A DNA stretch of 64,000 nucleotides from Diphasiastrum complanatum (GCA_029204225.1 CM055094.1:67974536-68038535); one strand, 5' to 3'; shown: positions 44,955-59,714, counted from the first letter of the stretch. Program-made: numbers and translations. Notes: generated from the sequence alone by a model not told the origin.

Positions 44955-47900
44955 TCATGATTTACCAGATCTAGAGGTATATTCTCGTACTAGAGCTGAA
45001 AACACCGATTTGGGCTGTTCCAATAATCTTGCAGGTCTGTCGAATTCCTTCACTTTTCCTGTTTATCCCACAAATTTTAGTGTCAGATGCCAACAAAAAA
45101 ATAATGGGTAGAGGTATAGAGAAAATGGAAGAGATAGAAATGATCAGAATCAATGTAGTTGCATACCTGCATCCATAACAAGGACAAAATCGCTATCCAT
45201 GACAGAGGGAATTCTGTGGGCGATGCTGATGACAGTGGATGTTGCAAACTCGTCTCGGATGGTCTTCTGAATCACGCCATCTGTTTGTGAATCCACCGAA
45301 GCTGTTGCTTCATCAAGAAACAGTATTCGGCTACGCTTCAGCAATGCGCGCCCCAGGGAGAAGAGCTGTTTCTGCCCAACACTCCAGTTGTCACCGTTGT
45401 CCACGACTGCAAGGAAGCACTCAGGAATAAGTTCGCCCTGCTTTTGAGTTCGTTGTAGGTGTGGAAATTGAAGATGTAAAATACCCAAAAGAAACAGGAT
45501 TTTGTACTCTAATTTGTCGTAATCGGGAGATGCAATGGTAGAGGTTCTTTTGGAAATACCCAGTCACAATTGCTAGCTTTTTTGTTGTACCAAACATTAT
45601 ACTTTTTAAGGTCAAAAGCAGTAACCTCTTTCTTCATGATTTCCAACTTTGCAGCTACATTTGCTTACAGGTACAAGACATTGCAACCTCTTGCGCAGTC
45701 AAATCATGATTGAGCAGACATACACTTGAAGCTTACAAGCTAGTGCTCTTTCCAAAGAGGGCTACGTCCAAGAAAAGAATGTTCTGAAATATGTTTTCTC
45801 TTGTAATGTTCCCATTGTGAGGCTAAGTGGAGTTTGACTCCAGACCTCAGGGAAGGGAAACGAGCCCTCGTGTACTTACAATGCAATTCAGCTGTTCATT
45901 GTAGTTTACGCCAAAAATGCTTTACCTGAGGAATCGAGTTTTTCCGGCTTTTGCTTGACAATATCTGCCAACTGGCATTTCTCCAGGCCCTGCAAAAAGA
46001 AAGGATTGCTCTTCTTATGTCAATGCAATCAAGCCTGTCTATGCCTGAAGACCATATCCTGATTACATGAAACATTGCTCACTGTGGGATAGTATGAGAG
46101 AGAGAGAGATGCAACCTCAAGCTTAATGGCAAAGTCTAAAGAATCATTGGGTATAATGAGGAAGAAACATGTTACCTCCCAAATTTCATCTTCTGTGTAC
46201 TGGTCTAGAGGATCAATGTTGCTTCTTATAGTTCCTTCAAACATGGTCGGTTCCTGTGGGATGATACCAAACCGAGATCTCAAGTCGGAAAGCCCTATTT
46301 TTGTAATGTCTATTCCATCAATCAGAATCTGTCCTCCAGATGGCTCAACTAGCCTGAATAAAGCCTGGACAAGTGTGGACTTTCCACTTCCCGTCCTACC
46401 CACGACCCCTACTTTTTGTCCTCCTGTGATACTCAAGCTTATTCCCTTCAGCACCAATGGAGTATTGGTTCGATAACGAAGCTGCATAAAAAAGATCAAA
46501 GAACAGTCTATCAGAATGCCAACGAATCTGAATTAAGACTACACTAACTGTCTAGTGAAAAGAAGCCTAAGGGCACAAGCAGATTCTTTTTTCCAGGGAA
46601 GGTGCAGTATCAACTATCATTCATCGATGATAATCTATGCAAAGTAGCATGTTTAATTTGTAAATTTTGATCCTGCACATGCTCATGGGCTATGGATAAT
46701 TGCTGACAAAAAAGAAAGAAAGCGATGGATGATCTATGGACTATTGCTACCCGTGAAAAAGAAAGTTAGCTTCTGCAATGTATGGCACCTGTAAATCTAT
46801 CATGGTGATCGTGCCTTCAGGTGGCCATTCTTGAGGTGGCCTACATTCCATTATGACCAGGGGTGCCTCACTTTCTATTTCTGTGTATTGCCTTATTCGC
46901 TCAACTGATACCATCTTGTTTTCAACATTGCACGTCAGCCATATGGACCAGTATAAGCATGCATTGAGGGCTAGCCCATAAGACAGGGAGAGTCCCACAA
47001 GTTCTGCATAAACCAATTGTTTCTCAGCATCAGCAGTTTCATAAATCATTGTGAAAGTGCTTCCAGTTCACTCCTCTCCGCCTAAAAGCAAAAATATCAA
47101 ACGAATTTAAAACTAGTTCAATCTTCTGGGAGCAATTGCTTGCCTGGCTTAATCATATTCAATGGAAGTGCTACAAAAAGCAAGGCTGTTGAACACAGAA
47201 CTATGGTGCCAGTCATTTCCACTCGATATCCAAGCCACTCATTAGCTGCATTGTTATGAAAATCCATCCTGATATTTGTATTCACTCGATCAAGATTTGC
47301 CTTGATGAATTGTTCCTGTTTCTGGAAACACCTGATGGTCATAAGTCCTGCAACTGTTTCAGAGAAGTGATGTATGACGGGAGCTTTAGTGATCGAGTCC
47401 AATCGAGTCAGCTCCCTTGAAGTTACAATAAAGTAAGCCTGCAGAGTAAAAATTGAACATGTTGTAAACCAGTCAGAAGGCAATTATTGGTTATGTTGCT
47501 TCGCCTGAGACCGCCTCCCATGTGCCTGGATAATTATTCTTGAACGAGATTTATCTAGAAATCGTCATGCATGTTCCTAAAATTTTAAATATATGCTAGA
47601 AAAAATCCTATCCTTTGAAGCATTTGTACTCTGCTGAGGAACAGAAGAAGGTTTTCTTCATCGAAGAATAATATATGGTGGAATTCAGTATGAACACTTT
47701 AATTGCTATAATTCATATTTCATAGTGGAGAGAATGGAACGATATTTTCCGGGAAACAATACCGGGGATTCGCCTGTGCAATTAAAATTTCCAAATGCTT
47801 AATTTATACAGTTTTGTGTGTGTCCAAAGAGCTCGAATGCTATTTGAGATAAGAGTTAGCAATAGTTCACCTGGTATGATAAGTAAAGCCACCCTAGTGG

Positions 47901-50900
47901 CGCTATCACAAAGATTATCGGCCAAGTAACTTGGCAAGTTACTACCACAACACCAATGGTCGCAAAATAGAGTGCCAAAGAACCTCCACAGAAGAACGGC
48001 AGGATAACATCCAGGGTAGTCTGATCTGTTGAAGACTGCAATGTCAAAGAAAATATGTCAACAAACAATAAACCCATCTTATAACCTTTTCATATTCACC
48101 AAAGTAGCTTGCTAATTACAAACTAGCACACATGTCTATATTAGAATGACATAGCTTTGGACGTGAGTAGACAGCGAAAAGGTTGTATTCACATCTTTGT
48201 GCTGAAGATTACCCGGCTTAAAATTCTCCCAGAGGGCGTTGTATCAAAGAAAGCCATAGGTGCTCGAAAGATTCTGCGTAACATATCCAAATAGAATGTT
48301 TGTGCAGTCTTCAAACCCAGAGTGGTGACGAGTATTGTCCGAATAATTACACACACCCATGTCCCACTGGCAATCCAGAAGTAAACACTAATAAACCTGC
48401 TAGAATCGAAGTCCTTCTGTTGATCAACTGAAGTTTCATTTGCAAGCCAGTAATCACTTGAAACAAGAAGGACCTGCCAAACAGCTTGGACAAAAATAAG
48501 CAAAAAGAGCAGAGGCCAGCCAAATGCCTTTGTCAAATATAGCCAATATATTCTCCAGCCAACACGTCCAGCCTCTCGTTTTTCATCATCAATAAGCTTG
48601 GATGAACCCTTCTTCGACCCAGAATTTTGCCTTGAGTTATCACTTGGTGGTTCATGCTGGTGACTGAGAGTGGTAGCACTTTGTGACTTGAAGCTGTTTC
48701 TGTTACTAAAAGAAAGGGCTTTTGTAGGACTACGTTTCTGGTTTGTACAAGTATGATTTGGGTTTGTGCTATCTTCTATTAGTGTTGCAATATAGTTAAT
48801 GTCACATGCTTCAGAAGATTCCACTTCCCAATCTTGCATTTCTAATGTTTGTGGATTGTTGTGGCTTGATGAGTCCGATTGTATCGAGGCCATCGCATCT
48901 TTGTGAGCTGCAACAAGGGTATCCAAGTCTGTACCACCTTTCAAAAGCTCTCTATATGTACCCGATTGCACAATCTTCCCATCGCGCATTACCTGTAATG
49001 ATTTTGTTGGAATGAAAGACAAAAAACTAGGCCCGTTTGCAATATTCAATCCAATACCTAAAATAGCGTCTTGCAAAAAGTCATAGATACATAATGTATT
49101 GTTGTCAATTTTTGTGACAGGTTATGGGTCTATATTATTTCCCATCACCTCTGGACATGTAAATATTATTCCATTTTTTTGCCATTTTAGGGTTTCAGAA
49201 ATAATGGAAGCTTAAAAATTAAGAAAAATCCATTATGTCAGGTTGTGGCAATGGGTCGAACCTGTCTGAAAATAATTTGCTGGTCTTGGTTTGCCGCTAC
49301 CGCCTCGCCAAGACTGGCAGATTATCTTTCAGGAATGATCCTTCCCATGCCATTACCTACTTAGAGTTCCTTCAGGAAAGGTGATTCACTCTGTTCACGA
49401 TAGGTGCTTGAATGACACCCAACTGTAAGCAATTTATTAGGGAAAAAGAAACTCAGAACGTAGTTGGAACAGATGTTCTATAATTTCTGATACGAAACGT
49501 AAGCACTGGTTTAGGTTCCTAATCATTAGATTAAGCCCCAAGGTCCGAGGCTCTCTTGGCTTCATTCTTCGTATCATATGAGAAATTAATGCAGAAGCAA
49601 GCTTCTATTAATCTGGCACATTATAAAATTGCATACCAATGAACGCAGTGAGATTCTGGTACGAAGAAACTTTCTGCAGATATATACAATTGCTCCTAAT
49701 ATCAAGTTGTATTTTCATCACAGGAGCATAACAAGATATTGTTGGCCGAAAGAATTGAAGTAACTTCAAAGAAAACATTTCAGCAGCCAGCAGAGTACAT
49801 CTGCTATTCGGTGGATGTTTCCTGAGTGTAAAAGGTTATGCTTGTAAAAAAGTTACACGGGAACATGTAATAGGCACTCTCTTTTGATCATCTTCAAGCT
49901 TCAGGCATTCGCTACCTTTAGATATGTTGGGAGCTTTTTCTCAATCATCAATTCATTATAAAAATACGTGAAGTGATAACCTAGACCAGGATGATATCAC
50001 CCTGGAGTTTCAAACCTGATCACAAAAGGTATAATACCAATTATTAAACAGCACAATTGTTATTTGAAAAAGTCGTGAATGATAGATTGCTGAAGAGGAC
50101 AGGGAAGCGCTCAGATATCCACTGCTCTCTTGTTCTGGAGACAGATTCTTATTAAGTTTTCATGAAGGTTGAAAAGGTGGCGATCAGTTAACTTTTGAAA
50201 TGATTAAGTACATAATGATAATAGCCCTTAGCTTCTCAGTAGTCCCTACGTTTTAAATTTCAAAACCAGATCGCATTCAAGATCAATTCTGTCAAGGCTT
50301 AACTGCTAGAAAGCAAATAATCTCAGCGATGCAATTTAAACTTTTCTATTAACAAAGAATGTATGCTGAATCGTGTTTTCAGTTGTAAAACGGTAAGATC
50401 ATCCACTCACCAGGATTAGATCTGCTCCATGCAAAAACTCAACTTGATGTGTCACTAGTAGAATTGTTTTTCTTCTTAAGATTCCACGTACACATTCCTG
50501 AAATCACATATACCTTAGTTTGCACAGAAGATCGAGATAATTGCTTGATTGACATTCTACAACCTGAATGTTTAATGAATGTCTAGACTGTATCGCGCAT
50601 CTGCATTGGAAGTCGGAAGAACAAGGAGACAACATCCAATTAGAGGCACTTGTCCAAAATATTACGCTTACGTAGGAAAATCGACCATAAAAAGCTACCT
50701 ACTTTGAATAGCTTGGACCCAGTGTGAGCATCAACTGCACTGAAAATATCATCAAGAAGGTATATGTCACTGTCTTGATATACTGCTCGCGCCAGCTGAA
50801 TTCTCTGCTTTTGTCCTCCGCTTAGGTTGATACCTCTCTCGCCTATTTCAGTCTGATCCCCATACTCCATTAGCCCCATGTCAGGTTCTAAAGCACAAAC

Positions 50901-53900
50901 ACTCATTGTTTTCTTATACCTCTCCCGGTCCATTGGTTGGCCAAATAGAATGTTGTCTTCAATGGTACCGTTTTGGATCCATGCTCCTTGAGATACATAA
51001 GCTGTTGTTCCATGAGTTCTGACCTGTTCATAACGTTGAAAGTTTGAATTATCGAGGAAAACACATCAAAGAGAGTGTCAGGCGTCATGCATCCACAAGA
51101 AAATCACTAAACCTCTGTAAAAGAGTCTAATTTACCATCAATGGCACGCTAAGGGCTCTAATATCGTATAATGAGCAGCGTACAAAAGCGACATGCTATT
51201 GAGGATATAACTCGATCAAATGGTCAAAAGAGAGGGAGTTGATGATTTCCAATGACAACCCTTACTTCCTGCTGAACCCACATGTTTAAAAGGCATGCGC
51301 ATGAAGCGGTAGAGCTTTTAGCAACAAATGTAGAGACCGAACGTTTGTAATATAAAACTAGGCAATCAACTAGTATGTAACATTTTTCTGATGCACAGGG
51401 TATTTCATAGCAGCATTTTAAAAAACTTGGCAATCTGCTGCGTCTTATATAACAACGTCTATAAGGCAAAAAGCAGTGGAGCAATTATGGCTACACAAAA
51501 ATATCGCTCTTCTCGTCTCTCTTCTCAAAACACCTGCAAGTAAAGTAGGGTTGAAAAAACATTATTATGGTCTAGTTGCAGATCTGAGATCACATTGCAA
51601 AGAAGGTTGGCCAAGGTTGCTGAAACTATGAGACATTAAAGTTTTGCTAATGCATTCACATTTGTACTTTAGATTCTGCATTTGATAGCTTCTGCATGGT
51701 ACTAGTGGTCTGATAGATGAGATCACCAGATCAAACATGGAATTAACAAATAGTCTAACGAGATTCATACAACCTTAAGTTAAAAAAGAAATGTATAATT
51801 ATACCTTGCCCGATATTTTGTGCATCTCGCCTAACAAAGCAGCAAGCATTGAAGATTTCCCAGACCCCACAGCTCCCACTATTGTCACCAGCCAACCCGG
51901 TTTGACATTCACATCAATATTGCTCAGAACTGGATTGGTTTCTTCCTCTTCCCAGCTAAAACATCCATTTTCAACAGAGACTGCAGATGCAGGATCTGCT
52001 GGAAGTTTCTCTGCCGCGGCCGTATCTAGCTCGCCACTTCGCATGTACCGATCCAATCGATCCAGGGATACCAGAGCCTGTGATATGGAGATAAGGGATT
52101 GAGGGAAAAGACGAATGGGCTCCTGGAGAATTCTGAACGTTGCAGTGGCCGTGAAAACTCTCCCAGGAGTGAGTTCTCTCTTCAGTAAGATGCAAGCTGC
52201 AAAAGTGACAGTAGATACCACAGTCGGGCATATCCAAAGGACAAAGATGTTGGAAGCAACTGAGATCATGAACTTGGTAAGCCAGCTGTATTCTATTCTC
52301 CTGAAACTCTCTATACGCTGCCGAAAGTGTTCCTCCCAAGCCTGAAATTTAATAATCTTCATGAAGTTGAGAACTTCCGTTGTGGCTTTCATCCTCTCAT
52401 CCCTTTGTTTCATGACCTCGGTCTGAAATCTCCTCTGCTGTTTTGAACAGTAGAAGTTGATTGATACAACCGTTATCATGACCACGAAGCCTGCAAACAT
52501 TGGAGTGCCTAGAACACTATAGAGTATGCCTAGTGCCACACAAACCTGCAGAGGTAGAACCCATAGATTGTGGAGCTGCAAAATGACGTCAGATAGCTGT
52601 TGGCCATCCACCACCATGTAATTTACGATCTGGCCTACTCCATGAGCCTGCCTTGATGAGTTAGATAGCCGCAGACCTTTTCTGTAGACGGCTGTAATGA
52701 TCGCTGTTCGGATATTCATGCCCAGCTTTTGGCTATGAAAGTTGTATTGATGTGAAGCAAGTACTTCAATAGATTTGGCTGATAGAAGCAAAAGCACAAG
52801 GTAGTAGCCTTCATACACAGAATCACCCTTCCCTGATGTATAATCCACAAATCGCTGGATAAGAACCGGACCCACGTACATGACTAACACCCTTACAAGG
52901 GCAACGAATCCAGTGAATAATAGCTGAGGCCAGAAGCACCTGAAGAGCGTGGATCTGACAGCATGAATTCCAGGGTTTTTAGACCAACGTGACTGGAAAA
53001 GAGCAGACATGCTTTCAGCTCTATCATCAGGTGATAGAGTTGGAATTTCATCTATCTGTAAAGTGTTTTTGGAGCCATTCCGCAGCAGTGGGTTAATCCA
53101 CTGCCATATTGCCCGACTGAATAGACTTGCTGTGGCATAGCCTGTGACTGGAACCGATTCATGAATACCTTCTATGGCACCTTGCTTTACCAAAGGCTCC
53201 CTTAAACCATCAAATTGCCCATTCTCAAAGACACCGGTTTTTCCTTTAATTGCAACCACCAAAAGAAACAAGGTAGCAAGAAAGGTTGGAACAGCAAATG
53301 CATCGTCCATCGTAAGTTGATTGTCGTTTGAAACATCGATCCCATTAAAAAATCTCCAAAGCGCTGAATTAAGTCCAGCTGCTGAAAAAAGAAAATGAAA
53401 CACCCACCAAATTCTAATCACTGAAGGATGTCTTAGGGCACAATGTATCTTCTCGTGCCACAGGATCATTGTGAATGCTATCCATGCCAGGGCCTCGGTG
53501 GCAGAGAACAGTTGCTCCACATAGCTCACTGGTTCGAGAAAGGCTACCCAAGCACGCCAGACCACAAGTCCCATATAGCCCAAACTCATAATCAGACAGA
53601 TAAAGAATGTGGATTTAAATAGAGAATTTATTTGAACCAAATGTGGTTTTGATCTGGGCGCAGTGATCGATGGGCCTTTCTGTCCGGCGCCATTGTTATA
53701 CCTCTTATCTAACCAGAAGGTTATGAGCTTCTTGAGAGATATGAGCGACAGAGTTACGAGGAAGATAAGGTGAGCTACAGATGCACCGAGATGTTGCGGA
53801 CATCCTGCAAATATAGCAAATAGGATCCATTCTTTCAATCTCGTGTATATGGAGCTATCCTTTGGAGAGGTATGGAATTCAAAGCAAGATGACGAGTATA

Positions 53901-53949
53901 GCCCGCCCATCTGAGATTGGGAAAACTTAAATATTTGAGCTGCAAACAT
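44955..53949 (-). CDS. ABCC: ABC transporter C family (MRP type), AtABCC4/ABCC14-like, 11 exons
   Basis: A full-length ATP-driven exporter, normally of the plasma membrane or vacuole, for conjugates and organic anions. Exons: 53949-51805, 51023-50703, 50497-50411, 48992-48213, 48035-47871, 47438-47144, 47003-46789, 46481-46176, 45989-45926, 45406-45167, 45058-44955 (stop TGA). All phases agree, giving 1573 residues; ABCC proteins usually have about 1450-1550. An N-terminal TMD0 (from MGGLYSSS) and TMD1 are encoded in exon 1. NBD1 has Walker [10 protein letters not shown] (about 692-700), signature LSGGQKQR (about 782) and Walker [19 protein letters not shown]2 follows a Ser-rich linker (exon 4). 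NBD2 has Walker [10 protein letters not shown] (about 1364), signature WSVGQKQ, Walker [13 protein letters not shown] and H-loop SIAHR. The C-terminus is [12 protein letters not shown]. Intron 6 starts with GC instead of GT. The ATG at 53949 is the first in frame; Met at 53910 is an alternative. No inactivating lesion was seen. Confidence 0.95.
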
Positions 53950-56580
53950 ACGAAACAGCAATAATGATCAGATAATATCAGACATCGATCTATGAGTTAT
54001 AATCGGGATCACGTATTGATGGAAATTATAGATAAATGTGAATACAGCAATATTTTCCTGAAATTACTTAAAGCCTATACTGCCTAGAAGTACAAGAGTT
54101 ATCGTGGGCTGCTTGGAGCTTTTCTTGCGTTATTTGGAATGCTTGATAAATTTAACGATTACAGAATATTAGAGGATTATCAAAATCATAAGTTCTTTCA
54201 GCCTTGCTATTTGGTTACAAAACCTATGTCTTTCAGCTTTGCCGTAGGATCAACAAAATCGGCCTGGCATAAAAAAGTCTGCATCCAAAGCCTCTCCGTC
54301 GCAGTTCTCAATCCTCAAATAGACGAGGATGGTTGAGAAATCTTTTGTTCGAACATCTTAAGGAGTTTGAAGAAGCAAAATTTGATTTGCGCATGTTTTT
54401 CTTGCTTATTCATATCCATGAGTTGTACTTAGGCAAGTTTCAGGAAAGCATGATTCATTCACTCAACTACCTCTAGCTTTATCCCAAAAATTTCATACCC
54501 GTACTCATCGTCAACGATCATCCCAAGCTCATCTGGAGGCGCCAGGACAGAAAGGAAGCATCACCTCAAGATCCAACTTTAACTCAGCTCCCTCGTGCCA
54601 TCGACACCCAGCCGAGACGTACATCAACAACAAAGGCCTATGAAATCTGCTGGATGGAAGCATTCTATTAGCTTCCATAACCCAGCGATCAGTTAGGGGA
54701 CATGCTGCCCATTGCCCGCTACACGCCTTCTCACTCGTTCCAAGAATAATTAGTATTAATCAGCGTCACTGTAGCACCAGCCGCTACATTTCAAAGGCGG
54801 CGGGTCTCCTTCACTGAGATCAGAGCTATGATCCGCAAGATCAAGCATAAAATACAGTATAATCCCAATCTGGTTCATCCCGCCGCTTCATCACAATAAT
54901 CCATCCCCAACTACAAAAGCCAGCCTATGACGCATTCAAGCAATTATAATAATAACCCATATAATAATCTAGATTTCCGAAACTATGAGCATGTTCTCTG
55001 AAACTGCATGCAAAGTACTACTACATAACTCAGCCACGTGAGATGTTAGACTCATCGGGACCTGGGTTTAGATCACGATCGCTCAAGCCACAGTCAGTAC
55101 ACATGATCATGATCCACATTCCAGAGGCTGTGGCTGCAGCCATGAATCAGTCATTGCTCGAAAGTTGAAGGCGAGAAGGATTGTCCGATACAGGAGTCAA
55201 TGGATGGCCATCGCTCTCGTCCCAAGGCTAAAGGACGCACGGAGCTGCTGCCTCCTGCTGCTGCTGCACCATTTGGCATTTGCAAAGTGTCTTCCAACTT
55301 CCAACAAATGTGGCCCACACTCTCTTTTGTTTTTACAATGCCCACTATTTCTCACCATAGCTGGCCGGTCTTTTTTTTTTTTTCAACTTCCTTCAACTTC
55401 TTATTGAAATTTGATACCAAATCTAAATCATGGTCATTAGTTTGATGCTCCTTACGCACTATTGGGAGCACAATTTTGGCGACCTAAATATAGATAATGT
55501 TCATTGATTTTGTGATCCTCCCAATTCGCACGTCGACTTTAGAATCGATCGATCAGTTGATGAATTTTGTTGGCGGCGAGCATGGAATTGATGAAGTTTG
55601 ATGGGAGTTTAGCACATCAAAGCCCATTTTGAGCTTAATTGAAGAGCGATAAATCTTTGTGAACAACAACATTGATGGGCATAATTTTGTCATTGCTCAT
55701 TTCAGAGCATATTTAAAAGCGCACTTCGACTAATTTTAAGAGTTTCAAAAGGTAGTAGAGTAAGTACATTACAAAACATATACACCTCATGCACACCTTG
55801 ATGTCCTGTACTTGGGAATGCATCTACGCCTTAAAAAAAGATGAAAAAAATTAAGCAAGAAGAAGGGTGGTGATGTTGCACCAATGCACCCCCTGCATCA
55901 TGTCAGAGAGTGCATGTGATGCACTCCTTAACTTGAGTTGTTGTAGAATAGGTAGAGCCACTCACATTTCAATTTGAACAAGGTGATATGAAAGATAGAA
56001 ACTTTTTGTGGAAAATGATGTAAAAAAAACTAATGTTATTTGAAAGGTTTAAAAGAGCACGTTACCTTACCACTACTACATTTAAGATAGTGATAAAAAA
56101 TCTATAGATGGTTTTCATATTTCAAGAAGTATATTATGCAGATTAAAAAACTTCTTTTGAAAGGCAAAATTTCAGATGATGCCCCCAATGAATGCACTCA
56201 ATACATCATATAAAATTCATGATCTACAACTTTCATAAACCTTCAAAGGTCCATTCCTAAACAATTGAAGGGTTCTTATTTGTAGGGCGATTGTTCCTAT
56301 ATTAAAGAAATTGGGGCTTTTTCCTCCAATGAGCCCAAATTGTTCAATATGCAAATGTTTAGCAGAACATGCCCTCATCTTAATGTAATTGCCTTTACTT
56401 AATTCAAAGAAAGTATTTGTTTATACTTTAACACTTATAAAGGAAAATTCAAATCTAGTTGGCACATGTTTAGATCAAACACAATTCCATATTTCATACA
56501 CTTCTCAATGAAATTGTAAGTGGTTATGAGAATCTTTTCCAAATTTTGCTATACATTAGAAGCTTTCCTTGTTGAAAAAC
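53950..56580. other. No recognisable gene; 5' flank of ABCC
   Basis: This holds the ABCC promoter and leader, but no TATA box could be assigned with confidence. Small open frames near 55150-55450 (an Ala/Gly-rich minus-strand frame at 55345-55151) have no domain and no splice support. Confidence 0.45.
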
Positions 56581-56589
56581 TTGCAAAGC

Positions 56590-57354
56590 TTGCTAGTAGT
56601 TGAAGAGCATAGATTTGCCAACATGAAGACAAGAGGAGACATCTCCACCAACATCAAGCAAGATGATGGGACATTCTTTATTAGAGCAAAGGAAAAGACT
56701 ATGAAAAATATCAACTAGTTTAGTTTAGTCAAGTTGAGTTTATTTGGCAATTTTGAGGCCAATATGCATATTTATCTTAGAGATAGACTTTATAAAGCTA
56801 ATAAGGCCTAAGAATAGTATTTACTATTTTTGAAAACTTAGGCAAGTTGATAAGGTCAAATATTGGAGCTACTCTAATTGGTTAGTAGAGATCTGCATTA
56901 AATCTAGTCATGTTAGATCTAGGGTTTGGAAGTGATCTAAAAACTTCCATAAGTAGATAAGCTTGTGTAAGAGCATTCAAATAGGGCAAGAGGCTGTTAT
57001 AAATAGGCTACAAGGGTGGAAGGAAATAATCTCTCTCACTCTTCTCTCATTCTTTGGGTACTACATCCATTTTCTGCATATTTGTGATGATATAATGGAT
57101 CCTTGTGTATAGAATGCTATTTTTCTTATGTGTATGAGTTTCCACGTGTGACAAATGTTGTTGTACGTCTGTTGTACAGACATGAACAATAAATTAACAT
57201 ATTTAAGTGTTTATGAAAAGTTCTTATTGATTTTACATCTTCTATGTGTAGTAGATGCAAGATTTCTACATTTGTTAATGATGCTAGATGCGCTCTCCAT
57301 ATTAGCCAAAGATCAAAGGGCATAAATGGATCTTTGTGATTAGTTTTTTTAACA
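56590..57354 (+). repeat. LTR-like sequence with TATA box, followed by a primer-binding site
   Basis: It ends in TTTTTTTAACA, immediately followed by TGGTATTAGAC at 57355, which resembles the tRNA-Met primer-binding site. GTTATAAATAGG near 56998 followed by CTCTCTCACTCTTCTCTC is a promoter/leader as in the LTR at 33.1-34.4 kb. AACTAGTTTAGTTTAGTCA and CTTAGAGATAGACTTT near 56720-56790 also match that LTR. The left boundary is uncertain (56911, TGTTAG, is an alternative). No gag follows. Confidence 0.5.
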
Positions 57355-57635
57355 TGGTATTAGACTTTGTTGGAGGCTATATTCGGAGAAGAAGCCATTT
57401 CTAGTGAGTGATTTGGAGGTGTCACCAATTCTAGAGTGTGCTAGAGTGATTACTTGTCAAAATCAAGCATTTTCAAGCTATTCATCTTATTTCCATTCTT
57501 TAAAGATTTCAAATGATCTACACATACTATCTTTCTATGAAGCCACTTGGAAAAGTCAGTTGTAAATATCAAGCAAAAATTGTTTTTTGTTTTTTTTGCG
57601 ACATTTAGTAATTTGTTTTTCTCTTGGTATGTTCT

Positions 57636-57720
57636 CATTTGTGTGGATGCCAAACTTAGTTGGTTAGCTTGGCATCCAAAGTTTTCTGGTCCCAAGTTCA
57701 AGCCCCCCTTGGAAACCAAG
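57636..57720 (+). repeat. tRNA-like SINE head
   Basis: An A-box-like CTTAGTTGGTTAGCTTGGC is followed about 30 bp later by a B-box-like CAAGTTCAAGCCCC. Same layout as the SINE-like heads in the HSP33 intron. Confidence 0.45.
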
Positions 57721-59635
57721 ATACATTTGTGAGGAGATTGAAAATTGAATACTTGACCTCGTGGAGAGGATTGGAAATCCTAATGAGCTCACCACTACTT
57801 GGAGAACTACATATTGTCACTTTTTGGCGTAAGCCAAATTGGGATGAGCTTATTCCTCCACCGTCAGCACCATGAGATGAGGGTGACCAACGAGGCCCCT
57901 ACCACCGCCCTCGATCGTGGTGATAAATACACTAAACCAAACAGTGAGCCTTGGGCTCGCGGCCTTTGACAACTCACACCCAAACATATATATGAGGCCC
58001 ATGGTTCTAAAAAGTCTACCCAAGATTGGGATGGTGAGTCCCAATGCCAGTTTTCAGAGGTGACGTGTTTGATGGCTTGGACAGTTGAAAGAGACCCGCC
58101 ACCCATCACCGGAAACTCCCGCTGATTCCGCTTTTAACTAATTCATTTAATAAACCCAAAAAAATATATATGTATCAAACAAAGTATAAGTACTATTATT
58201 ATATGAGTATTTAATATATATGAGTATTTACAATTAATAAAAAATAGATGAAAGGCGGCATTTCTTTTAATGGGCGGTAATTGACCACGTGGCCTTGCAA
58301 TTTGCTGTCTGTCTGCACGCAAAACAAAAAACAAAAGCAAAAATATCTGCTAAATGGCACGTGAAGGGCCAGTATTAAATTTTTAGACATCGTTCAATGG
58401 GATTTGCGCACGTTTTTTATAAGAGAATCCAAATTTCAATTGTTTTTCTTGCCTTTTTGTTTTCTTTGGCCTTTTGTTTTCCTCCCATTTATTAAAATGG
58501 CTAATTTATTTTCTTCCTCGGCCTTTCGGCATGCACTTATAGAGCTAAATCCTTTTCGGTTTTGATTTGGTGCTACTTTTAAAATGGGTCAGTTGAATTT
58601 TAAATCCCTAAGTCCGCCTCTATTTTTTCTTCAATCGCTCATTTGCTTATATAGCAGCTGGAAGATCTTGTGTTATCTTAACTTTATAATTACAAGATAG
58701 TTCCTAGAACCGGTTCCATAAATTTTTTTACAAGAAGTTGACTTTTAAAAAAAGATAATGTTTTTTAAATGGGGGGACATTTTTTGTTTGTCGTTTTCAT
58801 GTGGAAGAAATTTGTGTATAGTAAAGTAGGTAGATCCGTATAAAATGAGGCTACATAGGTTTATCGAGTTAATAAAATAATTTATTATTGTTAATTACTA
58901 ATATTTTGTTGGTAAAAAATTTCAAAAATCGACAACTTCTAAAACATGCAAGAAATTGGAGGGAAATCCCAAAACGATTTCCCGAACGCCGATTTGGCCT
59001 TTGCCGTTGGCCTTTGCCGATGTCTTGCAAGCATGAATGATGAAGGCCCGTTTTAAAATCTGCCACACATGCGGTTTAGTTTGGTGCATTTTTCATACCA
59101 CTAGGTCTTGGTGTTGAAAGATCCTCTACATGGTTTTTTGGGGTCCATTACTATTTTCAATACCAACGAAATCTTATGTGTCGAAAGATTCCTTGATTTT
59201 TCAACAAGGCTACTAACCGCCCATCCATGGAGTTAATTCAATATCCACTCTAATGTAGTGATAACTAAACTAGCATCGTCAATCCATTCCTTAAATAGTA
59301 ACTATGGTCTCAATACCACCAAAACCAACCTCCAAAGTATTTGGATGAGATAAATATAATGGTCTTTCAACGCAAGTTAGCGACTATATTGTTGTGCTGT
59401 ATAATGGCACCACATTGAATGTGTCACCGATGATCTAGTAAAAGAGAGATGACTAGATGAATGTTGATGAATCACAATATCATATGGTTGAAAGCAAAAT
59501 AACAATTCAAATAATGTCTGCCAATGGATTGGCTAGATAAATTTGTGTTGGATATAATCTCACTCCATGTATCGATCCAAAAAATATTTACAGTTAGCAT
59601 AATTAAGAGAATCAAAGGTACTAAAGTTTAAAAGT
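57721..59635. other. No recognisable gene
   Basis: AT-rich, with one slightly more GC-rich patch at 57870-58130. Open frames are short and without domains on both strands. Confidence 0.45.
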
Positions 59636-59714
59636 TTGAAAGAATTTAATTAATTTTTTTCTTCAAACAAGCCATTTTGAAAGAATTTAATTAATTTTTA
59701 TCTTCAAACAAGCC
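59636..59714. repeat. Two-copy tandem duplication, about 40-45 bp
   Basis: GAAAGAATTTAATTAATTTT followed by CTTCAAACAAGCCATTT occurs twice in a row. Confidence 0.9.

Noticed and set aside
44971-45153. 60-codon minus-strand frame as a separate gene
   Set aside because: It is the last ABCC exon and intron read in a wrong frame; the correct phase gives the family's C-terminus.
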